A stretch of 64,000 nt of DNA from Nelumbo lutea (Eukaryota > Streptophyta > Magnoliopsida > Proteales > Nelumbonaceae). Of the stretch, positions 55,686-64,000 are shown piece by piece. The stretch is from NCBI GenBank assembly GCA_022828595.1, contig JAKGHH010000006.1, positions 9,796,633 to 9,860,632 on the forward strand, written 5' to 3'. Both the position numbers and the translations under genes were made by a program. Every line of letters starts with the position of its first letter. Position 1 is the first letter of the stretch. Below the pieces are notes generated by a model. The model did not search any database. It was not told the origin of the DNA and saw only the letters and a list, made by a program, of their open reading frames with translations.

Positions 55686-57423
55686 GTGGAGGAAAATTCT
55701 GCAGGTACTAGTTTAAGTGATCATGATAATTCCGATGAGAACCTACCCATTGCACTCAGGAAAGGGGTGAGAGAATGCAGAAGTAGGCCATTGTACCCTA
55801 TTGGCAACTATGTGAATTATGAGGGACTATCTTCATCTTACCAAGCATTTACCAGCAAAATCAATTCCATCTCCATTCTTGATTCAATCCAAGAAGCCAT
55901 GGCTATCCCAAAATGGAAGAAGGCAGTTAATGAAGAAGTTAATGCTCTAGTGAAGAATGGTACTTAGGAAATTACTGATTTGCCTCATGAAAAGAATGTG
56001 ATTGGCTGCAAGTGGATCTTCACTGAAAAAACAAAGGTAGATGGTAGTATTGAGAGATACAAGGCTCGGTTGGTAGCTAAGGGATTTACTCAATCCTATG
56101 GCATAGATTATGAGGAGACCTTTGCTCCAGTTGCAAAACTCAACACTATTCGGATACTTCTCTCTCTCTTGCAACAAATTTGGATTGGCCCCTCCATCAA
56201 CTAGATGTCAAGAATGCGTTCTTGAACGGGAATCTAGAAGAGGAGGTCTATATGGACATTCTCCAAGGACTACAGAACTCATCAAACATCAACAAAGTTT
56301 GTAGACTAAAGAAGTCACTTTATGGTCTCAAACAATCACCTTGAGCTTGGTTTGAGAGATTTATCAGAGTTATGAAGAGTAATGGGTATATATAGGGACA
56401 ATCTGATCATACAATGTTTGTCAAACATTCTTCAGAAGGACTGATTTCTGCGTTGATTGTCTATGTTGATGATATTGTTCTAACAAGGGATTATGCTGAG
56501 GAGTTTCCAAGAGTCAAAGAATTTCTGACTAGAGAGTTTGAGATCAAGGACCTAGGTAAACTCACATACTTCTTGGGAATGGAAGTGGCTAGGTCTAAGC
56601 GAGGTATTGCAGTTTCTCAAAAAAAGTATGTACTGGATCTTCTTAAAGAAACATGTATGCTTGGGTGTAAACCTGCAGAGACACCTATGGACTACACTAC
56701 CAAACTTGGTTCAAATAAAGAAAGTGCTCCTGTAGATAAGGGAAGATATCAAAGGCTTAGGGAAGTTGATCTATCTCTCACATACTAGGCCTGACATAGC
56801 ATTCTCAGTAAGTGTTGTTAGTCAGTTCATGAACAACCCTACTGAAGAACACATGACAGCGGTGTACAAAGTCTTGAGATACTTGAAAATGACTCTTGGA
56901 AAGGGACTGTTATTCAAAAAAAACTCAAGTAGGGAAGTGGAATTGTATTCTGATGCTGACTAGGCAGGCTCAATTACAGATAGACGACCCACTTCTGGAT
57001 ATTGTACCTATGTTTGGGGAAATTTGACAACATGGAGAAGTAAAAAAGCAAGTTGTGGTGGCTAGGAGTAGTGCAGAAGCGGAATTTCGAGCTATGGCTC
57101 CTGGTGAAGGAATTTGTGAAGGAATTTGGGTGAAAAGAGTATTGGCCGAATTGAAGATACCTTCTGAGGGAACAATCCAGCTATTGTGTGATAGTCAATC
57201 TGCCATCAATATTGCTAAAAATCCATTTCATCATGACCGAACCAAGCATGTGGAAATAGATCGACATTTTATCAGAGAAAAGATAGAAGGGAAAGTAATC
57301 AAGCCTGTTTACATTCCTTCTAATCTTCAGACTGCCGATATCCTAACTAAAGCACTTCCAAGGGCGCATTTTGAAGATCTTAGTTGCGAGTTGGGTATGA
57401 TAAATATTTATAACCCAGCTTGA
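55686..57423 (+). pseudogene. Copia-N reverse transcriptase and RNase H, broken
   Basis: [57 protein letters not shown], then a frame shift. SLYGLKQSP is followed by TGA (56342-56344) and AWF, and YVDDIVLTRD is at about 56460. RNase H: VVARSSAEAEFRAMAPGEG, CDSQSAINIAKNP, HDRTKHVEIDRHFI and LGMINIYNPA before the TGA at 57421-57423. Further stops at 55965-55967, 56393-56395 and 56961-56963 stand where the family has W or Q. Confidence 0.88.
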
Positions 57424-57430
57424 GGGGGAG
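57419..57430 (+). other. Copia-N polypurine tract
   Basis: CTTGAGGGGGAG just before the 3' LTR. Confidence 0.85.
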
Positions 57431-57639
57431 TGTTGGGATTCTTTGCTGTAAATTAGCTATAAATTAGGCTACAAATCAGGTGTAATTAGCTATATAATTG
57501 TTTCCTTATTTAGAATAGATTATGCAAGATTTTCTCTTTTAAAATAGGAAACAAGTCCTAACGTTAGGACTCCAATTGTATATAAAAACATGTTCTGTTG
57601 GAATGAAACAAATAGGTCATTCGAACCTAATTATTCACA
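57431..57639 (+). repeat. Copia-N 3' LTR
   Basis: TGTTGGGATT ... TTATTCACA, followed by the CTTTC target duplication (57640-57644). Confidence 0.95.
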
Positions 57640-57644
57640 CTTTC

Positions 57645-59110
57645 TATTAGCAATAGGAACATCAAGATCATTAATGATAGGGGAGTCAACATTTAGAGGA
57701 ACAAGCATATCAATTGGAGCAAGTGTACCTTGCTGATGAGAATGATCAACCTCCGGTGAAGCCGATGATGTTGGTTGCATAGTGTTAGGTTCCACCGCTC
57801 TTGAACTCTACTGGCTTTTGTGGCGGCGAAGAAAGACACGGAATGGAGGAGGATCAGGTAGAGGAGGTAGTTGAGTCTGAGTCTATTTCTCCTTAGCCCT
57901 ACTGTCCCCCTGAGGAGAAACTGAGAAGAAAGGTTGATGCTCAAAAAAGGATACGTCGATGGAGACATAGTACTTGCGAGAGATGGGATCATAATAATGA
58001 TACCCCTTTTGAGATAAAGGGCAACCAAGGAAAACACAAGGAATAGAACGAGGATCAAGTTTACCCCGACTAGGGGACAAGTTATGAACAAAGCAACGAC
58101 ACCCAAAAACATGCATTGGAATGGGGGACAACGGAGCTATAGGAAGCAAAAGCTGATGTGGGGCCTTATACTCTAGTAACCGAGATGGCATACGGTTGAT
58201 GATGTATGCAGCACACGGAACAACATCCATCAAAAAACGTTTCGAAACATTCATATGGATTAACAAGCCACGAGCTACTTCGAGAAGATGACGGTTTTTT
58301 CTTTCAGCAACACCGTTTTGTTGGAGTGTCCTAGCACAAGAGCTTCATTGAAGCGATCCACTCTAAGCAAAGAATTCCGGGAGATCACTATGGAAGTATT
58401 CCTTTGCATTGTCTAACTGGAAATTATGAATTTTAGTTTGGAACTGAGTGAACACCATGCGTTGAAAGTCTTTCACAATTTTAGGCACTTCATCTCTAGA
58501 CCGCATAGGGTAAACCCAGGTGTATCTAGAGTAATCATCGATTAAGGTAATGAAGTACTTATATCCAACCTCAATAGGTAGAGTAACATGGCCCCAAACA
58601 TCAGAATAAACAATATGAAATGAAATTTCAGATCTTTTATTTCTCAAAGGAAAAGAGTTTCAACAATGTTTACTTAATTGACATGTCTGACACTGCAACT
58701 GACTCACTGACAAAGACTCAAACAACTTTGGAAACATAACTTTTAATGACTCAAAAGAAAGACAACCAAGATGACTGTGCTATAAATAGGCTTGACTCTC
58801 ACTAGACGAACTCAAGGACTCTATAGCCACAAGATCAACTTTATTCTCCAACACGTAGAGACCATCCACCATGCTTTCTCTACCAATCGTCTTCCTCGAG
58901 GCCAAACCCTGAAACACACATGAAGACGGAAAGAAGGTAACTGTACATTTCAAGGAATTAGTAATACTACTAATCGAAAGCAAATCTATAGGTAATTTAG
59001 GAACATGCAATACATTAGAAAGGGTAAGGCCGAGTGGGAGAGATATGGTTCCTTGGTCGACTATAGTGGAGAAAGAACCATAAGCTAAGTCTCACCTTAT
59101 CTCTCCTAGA
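57645..59110 (-). pseudogene. Copia-2 integrase and linker, broken
   Basis: On the minus strand: SSSSESQAYL (pre-integrase), YSDVWGHVTLP and FITLIDDYSRYTWVYPM, NFQLDNAKEYFHSDL (catalytic D), NRMPSRLLEYKAPHQLL, VFGCRCFVHNLSPSRGKLD and PISRKYYVSIDVSFFEHQPF. Copia-N cuts the linker after this point. Several stops and shifts. Confidence 0.82.
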
Positions 59111-60312
59111 GAGAAGGTTGTACGCCTGAAAATAAATTTGACTTACCGGTCATGTGGTTTGAGGCTCCGGAGTCAATTACCCAGGGAGAGTCAGAGGTAT
59201 GAGATGACACATGGAAGGCAGTGATAGTGTTACTTGATGTAGACGCGAAAGAGGTAGGAGTAGGACCAGAATCCATCTGGCGGAGAGTCCTACCATATGA
59301 CTCCAAATGGTCACAGAAGGAGTTTATGATCTCTTCCTTAGGGTCGGAACTGGGATGCCTTTCCTGAGTAACCATGGGACTAGTCTCTTGAAATTCCATA
59401 TTAGTTGAGTTGTACTTTTTCTGATTCTGCTGACTTGGTTTCTTGCCCTGATCAGTTGTTGACTTCTTACCCAAATCCTGTGCCCATTTAGGTTTTCCAT
59501 GGAGATCCCAACATGTATCTCTGGTGTGTCTTGTCTTCTGGCAGTGAATGCATCAAAGCTTACTCTTATCATCTATTCTCTTCTGAGAGTCACCCTTCTT
59601 AAAACCACCTCTGACGTTAGTATCTGAACTTCCCCGGACAGCTAGGGCAACTGGCTCCCCCTTTGTACAATTCATCATACTTATTCTACCCTCTTCGGAC
59701 TGGACTAAGGCATAAACCTCCTGAACTGATGGCAAGTCTTTACTTTTAAGATTTGCACCCTGATGGACTCATATGAAGGTTCAGCTCCAAGAAAAAGACA
59801 AATACCCGTTGCTGAGATACAAGTGACTTGTATGCCTTTGCATTTTCATCACACTTCCAATTTGCATTCCGATAGTGATCAAGTTCTTTCCATATCGATG
59901 CCAGATCTGAATAGTACACCGAGAGACTCTTTTCCCCCTGCTTGCAAGTAGAGCATTCAGCTTGCAGTCGATATATCTTGGCATAGTGTCTCTGCTCTGA
60001 ATAGGTGGACTTTGCTTGTTCCCATATTTCACAAGTAGTTTTAGCCCACATAAATGTCTTTCTTATTTGTGGCAGCATGGAAACCAAGAGCCATGGTATC
60101 ACCATACTATTTTCTTAGTTCCACCTATCATATTCAGCACTTCCGTTCTTTGGTTCCTTCACTTTCCTATTGATGTATCCTATTCTCCCCCTAGCAGTGA
60201 TGTAGAGTTTTATTCCCCTAGACCATTCAAGGTAATTCAGACCATCAAAGGGAATAACAGCCATGGGGAAACTCATATCCATTCCCCCACTTACTCCATT
60301 CTGACTTCTTGA
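59106..60312 (-). pseudogene. Copia-2 gag and protease, broken
   Basis: On the minus strand: gag core with AKTTCEIWEQAKSTYSEQRH, ECSTCKQGEKSLSVYYSDL, WKCDENAKAYKSLVSQQRV. The knuckle is CIHCQKTRHTRDTC near 59560-59520, with a TGA just before the first Cys where Copia-1 has Q (KLQC). The protease is WVIDSGASNHMTGKSNLF near 59190-59140. The gag start lies near 60312. Confidence 0.82.
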
Positions 60313-60909
60313 AACCGCTAAGTAGCAGAATTCTCAAACGACATGGCCAACACAGAATTTTTGATCTAAACTCTCAACTTAGGATCCCTCCTTATATCAG
60401 AATAAGAAGCTCCACACACAACAAGTGACCAGTCCACACACACTTCAGTTTTGGACTTAATCTGAGCACAAGAACAACAACAATTTTCCAGACAAAACAG
60501 TATGACAAAACTGATTTTCAGACCTATATGGAATAACAGTCCTTGCCTACTAGTTTTCTAGCAGGTCTACAAGCATTAATCACTAAGGAGTATCCTCACA
60601 CACATGAAATCAAGCCAACAAGTAGAGAAAACAGGTCATCTGTGACCTACAACCACCTTATCACAGGTGCAGGATCACACGATCCAAAACAAAGGGAGGT
60701 ATAAACCTCACAAGGGTCTGCCAACATTCAGTGGTTCAGTTTCATTCATTTTCCTCTTGGTACACGACCAAGGAAAGAAAAAAAAAAAAGGAAAAAAAAA
60801 AGGCTGTACCAGTTGCAGATCTGATTCGATCAACCCAAATTTAATCCTCTGTTCCGCCCGGATTCAGCAACTTGGAGAAGAAACTTGAACGCCCATATTC
60901 AATGGCCTT
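60313..60909 (-). other. Copia-2 leader between PBS and gag
   Basis: Non-coding; A-rich runs near 60778-60802. No other feature. Confidence 0.6.
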
Positions 60910-60921
60910 GCTCTGATACTA
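60910..60921 (-). other. Copia-2 primer-binding site
   Basis: TAGTATCAGAGC on the minus strand directly abuts the 5' LTR; one base differs from the initiator-Met complement TGGTATCAGAGC. Confidence 0.85.
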
Positions 60922-61217
60922 TCTTGACAATAAATCCGATTGGAAATTTGATCAAAAAAATAAATCCGATTGAAAAATACAGAAGAAGAGAGGAGAAGAG
61001 AAGAAAAGAGGAGAAGAGAAGAGAGAAAGGAAGAAGGATTAGAGGCCAATAGAACAGTACTGGCAGCGCCAACTTCTATTATAATATATAGGGCGACAGA
61101 AAATAAAAGGGGAAAAGACCCTTGTGCCCCTGCTATAAGTAAAGTACAATAACAAAAGAAAAAAAACGCTTTAACCAACCAAACAGACCCTAACAAATAA
61201 ATTAAATTATTTCAAGA
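60922..61217 (-). repeat. Copia-2 5' LTR
   Basis: Plus-strand ends TCTTGACAAT and ATTATTTCAAGA. About 16 bp longer than the 3' LTR, mainly in the purine tract and a duplicated AATAAATCCGATTG segment (60930 and 60961). Confidence 0.88.
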
Positions 61218-61222
61218 TGTAT

Positions 61223-61295
61223 CGTAATGGGGATCGGTCCTTTGGAAGGAGAGTTAGAGGATTATTCTTGGAGTTTGGGATGTAACATTTTGGAA
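61223..61295 (+). other. PP2A-B intron 4 remnant between two insertions
   Basis: 73 bp that separate Copia-2 from Copia-3. No exon signal. Confidence 0.5.
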
Positions 61296-61563
61296 TGTTT
61301 CTACTGTTTCTACAGTAGTCCGAACCAGTAAGGAGAAGAAGAAAGAGAAGGAAAAGAAGAAGAAGATGAAAGAACTGTCGAACCTGATAGCTAAACCCTA
61401 TCAGTCGACCTCTTAATAGTGATTAGGCTCTAATTAAATGTGTAAGGACTAAACTGCCCCTACTTAAGTATGGGACATAGAACCTCTAATAAGACTACCA
61501 CATAAGCTCATAACTTAACCAAGGTGAGTTGACTAATCTACCCTTATTCGGCTAACTCTAACA
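61296..61563 (-). repeat. Copia-3 3' LTR
   Basis: Plus-strand ends TGTTTCTACTG and GGCTAACTCTAACA give TGTT/AACA termini. The 5-mer before it is TGGAA; its partner is outside the window. Contains a GAAGAA purine tract (61330-61372). Confidence 0.7.
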
Positions 61564-61575
61564 CTCCCCCTCAAG
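61564..61575 (-). other. Copia-3 polypurine tract
   Basis: CTTGAGGGGGAG on the minus strand, next to the LTR. Confidence 0.8.
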
Positions 61576-62077
61576 CTGGAGAATATATGTCATATAATCC
61601 CAGCTTGTTACATATATAGTTCACTCTCCTTGAGCTTAAGGCTTTTGTAAACAAATCTGTCCACTGATCACTTGAGCCTACATGTTCTGTGCTTATCTCT
61701 CCAGTAAGAACCTTCTCCCTCACAAAGTGGCAATCAATCTCTATGTGCTTTGTTCTCTCATGAAAAACAGGGTTGGATGAGATATGGAGCGCAGCTTGAT
61801 TGTCACAGTACAACTTCATAGGTTTATCTATGTGGAGCCCGATTTCTTGTAGTAGATTCCTCAACCACACTAATTCACATGTAGTGTGTGCCATGGCTCT
61901 GTACTCCGCTTCAGCACTGCTTCTAGCCACAACCGTCTTCTTTTTACTCTTCCACGTCACAAGATTTCCTCCAAGAAATGTGCAGTAACCTGTAGTAGAT
62001 TTTCTATCAGACACAGAGCCCGCCCAATCTGCATCCGTGTACCCAACTACTTCAAGTTTTCCTCTTGGTTTATACAA
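61571..62077 (-). pseudogene. Copia-3 RNase H
   Basis: On the minus strand: GYTDADWAGSVSDRKSTTGY, VVARSSAEAEYRAMAHTTC, LYCDNQAALHISSNP, FHERTKHIEIDCHFV and LGLYDIYSPA. An open 168-codon stretch with all expected motifs. It is separated from RT by a frame break near 62085-62280. Confidence 0.85.
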
Positions 62078-62280
62078 TAGCTCACGGCCCGGAGCTCCCT
62101 TTAGATATCTTACAATTCTAAGAACTGCATCCTAGTGAGATATACGGGGGTTCTGCATAAATTGGCTCACCACACTGACTGCAAAGGAGATGTCTGGTCT
62201 CGTGATAGTCAAATAGTTCAGCTTCCCCGCTAGTCGTCTATACCTTTCAGGATCATCAAATATTTCCCTTGTATCACTGC

Positions 62281-64000
62281 TCAACTTAACATTTGGTTCC
62301 ATAGGAGTCTCAGTCGGTTTTGCACTAACAATCCTATTTCGTCCAATAGATCAAGAACATATTTTCTTTGGCACAGGTTTACACATTGTCTTGATCTAGC
62401 AACTTCTATACCTAAGAAATACTTCAATGTCCTAAGGTCTTTTGTTTGAAAATGATTTTGTAGAAAGACCTTTAGTTTGTCACTGCCAGTTATGACAATT
62501 TCATCCACATAGACCACTAATAAAATCTTTCCAGCTTCTGAGTCATAGCTGAGCACTGATTGATCAACCTGGCATTGTTTCATTCCAAAATTCTTCACCA
62601 CTTCACTAAACTTCCCGAACCAAGCACGAGGCGATTGTTTCAACCCATAAATTGCCTTTTTTCAGTCCACACACCTTACCAGCCTCCCCCTGAGCAACAA
62701 ACCCAGGTGGTTGCTCCATATACACCTCCTCTATAAGGTCACCATGAAGGAAGGCATTTTTTATGTCAAGTTGAAATAGGGGCCAATCATACATAACTGC
62801 CAGGGAAATTAACACATGGACAGAGCTAATCTTAGCCACTGGAGAGAAGGTCTCCATATAGTCCACTCCATACAACTGTGAATAACCTTTAGCAACAAGT
62901 CTGGCTTTCAGACGCTCCACACTACCATCTGGCAAGTATTTAACAGTATACACCCATTTACAACCCACAACATGCTTACCAGGAGGAAGAGTAGTGAGCT
63001 CCCACGTGTGAGTATGCTGAAGAGCAGAGAGTTTTTCCTCCATTGCCTGCCTCCACCCAGGTGAACTAAGAGCCTCTTGGACATTGTTAGGTATGGAAAT
63101 AGATGACAATAGTGAAACAAACTGGCGATGTGAGGTGGAAAGGCGAGATACTGAAAAAAAATTGGAAATGGGATGGAGAGTAGAACTACGTTTACCTTTC
63201 CGTAAGGCAATGGGTAAATCAAGTCCTGATGGTTCAGCAACAGGAGCAACGACAGGATCCGCAGACAAAGTAGAAGCTGGAGGAGAGGCCGGTGTCGTTC
63301 GACGTGTATACACTTGCCGAATTGGTGGTCGTTCAGTAGGGATCTGCACTGGATGAGGCGATGAGTCAACTCCAACAGGAACACCTGGAACGGGATCACT
63401 GATCGGAAGAGGAAGAGGAAGTAAAGGTGGAGACGAAGATGCTTCAGTTCCTGAGAAGAAGGGAACAGACTCAAAAAAGGTGACATCAGGACAGACATAG
63501 CACTTCCGAGTAATGAAATTGTAACACTTGTACCCTTTTTGAGTCCGAGAGTAGCCAAGAAAGACACACTTAATGGAGCGTGCATCCAACTTGTCTATTC
63601 CAGGACTCAGATTGTGAACAAAGCACACACAACCAAAGATACGAGGTTTTAATGGAAAGAGAGACAAGGTGGGGAACAAGATAGAGAAGGGAGACCAACC
63701 ATGAAGAATAAAGGAGGGCATCCGATTAATGAGGAAACACGCAGTAAGTACAACATCACTCCAAAACTGTTTAGGAACACTCATATGATGAAGAATAGAC
63801 TGAGCCGTTTCAAGGAGATGACGGTTCTTCCATTCAGCCACCCCATTTTTTTGAGGAGTGGATGCACATGAAGTTTGATGAATGATGCCATGCTGTTCTA
63901 AATACTGTTGAAAGGAAGTAAGAAAATATTCACGACCATTATCTGAACGAAGAACTTTGATTGGAACACCAAATTGTGTATGTATTTCAGCATGGAATTT
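62281..64000 (-). pseudogene. Copia-3 integrase end and reverse transcriptase
   Basis: On the minus strand: RSDNGREYF (second integrase D, near 63950), NGVAEWKNRHLLE with the E, IFGCVCFVHNLSPG, then [40 protein letters not shown] and QLDIKNAFLHGDLIEEVYM. A one-base shift near 62655 separates this from SPRAWFGKFSEVV and the catalytic region, which reads VVYVDEIVITGSD (about 62485-62525). The usual YVDD is changed to YVDE by one codon change. Together these make it inactive. Confidence 0.88.

Larger units (their letters stand above)
52529..57639 (+). mobile_element. Ty1/copia element Copia-N, complete but inactive
   Basis: 5111 bp with two LTRs of about 210 bp differing at about 10 sites (near 95% identity), PBS, gag-pol and polypurine tract. 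Target duplication CTTTC. It inserted in the linker between integrase and RT of Copia-2, in the opposite orientation. Most of gag to integrase is still in one frame, with single stops. Confidence 0.95.
50587..61217 (-). mobile_element. Ty1/copia element Copia-2, hosting nested Copia-N
   Basis: Two LTRs (50587-50866, 60922-61217) flank a minus-strand gag-pol. The target duplication TGTAT lies at 50582-50586 and 61218-61222. Without the 5111-bp Copia-N and one copy of its 5-bp TSD it would be about 5.5 kb, normal for copia. LTRs differ at about 12 sites in the 180 bp outside the purine-rich tract, nearly all transitions. The element lies in intron 4 of the PP2A-B gene, antisense to it. Confidence 0.92.
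61296..64000 (-). mobile_element. Ty1/copia element Copia-3, partial
   Basis: The 3' LTR (61296-61563), polypurine tract, RNase H, RT and the C-terminal part of integrase lie in the window on the minus strand; the rest is beyond the right edge. The LTR and protein differ clearly from Copia-1/2 and Copia-N, so it is another family. It is better preserved: one frame of 411 codons covers the integrase end to mid-RT. Confidence 0.9.

Noticed and set aside
62908..63585. 225-codon minus-strand frame
   Set aside because: Shadow of the Copia-3 integrase/RT frame in another phase.
1..64000. a previously undescribed biological system
   Set aside because: All coding content falls into two known plant gene families and known transposon classes. 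No cluster of unknown conserved genes, RNA system or unusual operon-like arrangement was visible.

Overview
This window is plant nuclear DNA, from a flowering plant with a repeat-rich and therefore fairly large genome. The evidence is two intron-containing genes of plant type, plant Ty1/copia and Ty3/gypsy elements, hAT-, Mutator- and PIF-type MITEs, Helitron-like elements and RTE-type LINE remnants. AT-rich spacers dominate. The sequence does not allow a species assignment. I found no tRNA, rRNA, CRISPR array or bacterial-style operon.

Two host genes can be supported. (1) A complete eight-exon gene at 21871-28371 (+) encodes a 537-residue secreted multicopper-oxidase-like protein of the SKU5-similar / pollen NTP303-Bp10 group, which lacks copper ligands. 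One of its introns is GC-AG, and two introns carry MITEs. (2) The first four coding exons of a PP2A regulatory subunit B (B55, WD40) lie at 46307-49808 (+). The rest of the gene is beyond the right edge, because its fourth intron is filled with retrotransposons for at least 14 kb.

Layout. 1-5.8 kb: small MITEs, AT-rich DNA and a minus-strand Helitron-like element (H1) that carries a solo gypsy LTR. 5.8-10.3 kb: no gene, an hAT-like repeat and a 2.5-copy tandem repeat of about 864 bp. 10.3-19.0 kb: a decayed Tat-lineage Ty3/gypsy element with dual RNase H and an antisense extra ORF. 19-21 kb: spacer. 21.1-28.6 kb: the oxidase-like gene. 28.7-30.7 kb: a MULE-type element with a nested hAT MITE, then a second hAT-type MITE. 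32.0-36.5 kb: a truncated Ty1/copia element (Copia-1, minus). 36.5-41.4 kb: a plus-strand Helitron-like pair (H2a/H2b) with a MULE-type insertion. 41.6-44.7 kb: one further MULE-type MITE, two hAT MITEs and a Tourist-like MITE. 46-50 kb: the 5' half of the PP2A gene. 50.6-61.2 kb: Copia-2 (minus) with a complete plus-strand element (Copia-N) nested inside it. 61.3 kb to the end: the 3' part of a third minus-strand copia element (Copia-3).

The best-supported structural results are target-site duplications (TSDs) and paralogous empty sites. Copia-N inserted into Copia-2 with TSD CTTTC, and the empty site is visible in Copia-1. A MULE-type element in H2b has its empty site in H1. Three hAT-type MITEs sharing TAGGG-type termini have perfect 8-bp TSDs, and so does one MITE with CATGG termini. 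I saw no evidence for a previously undescribed functional system. What is unusual here is transposon architecture and decay.
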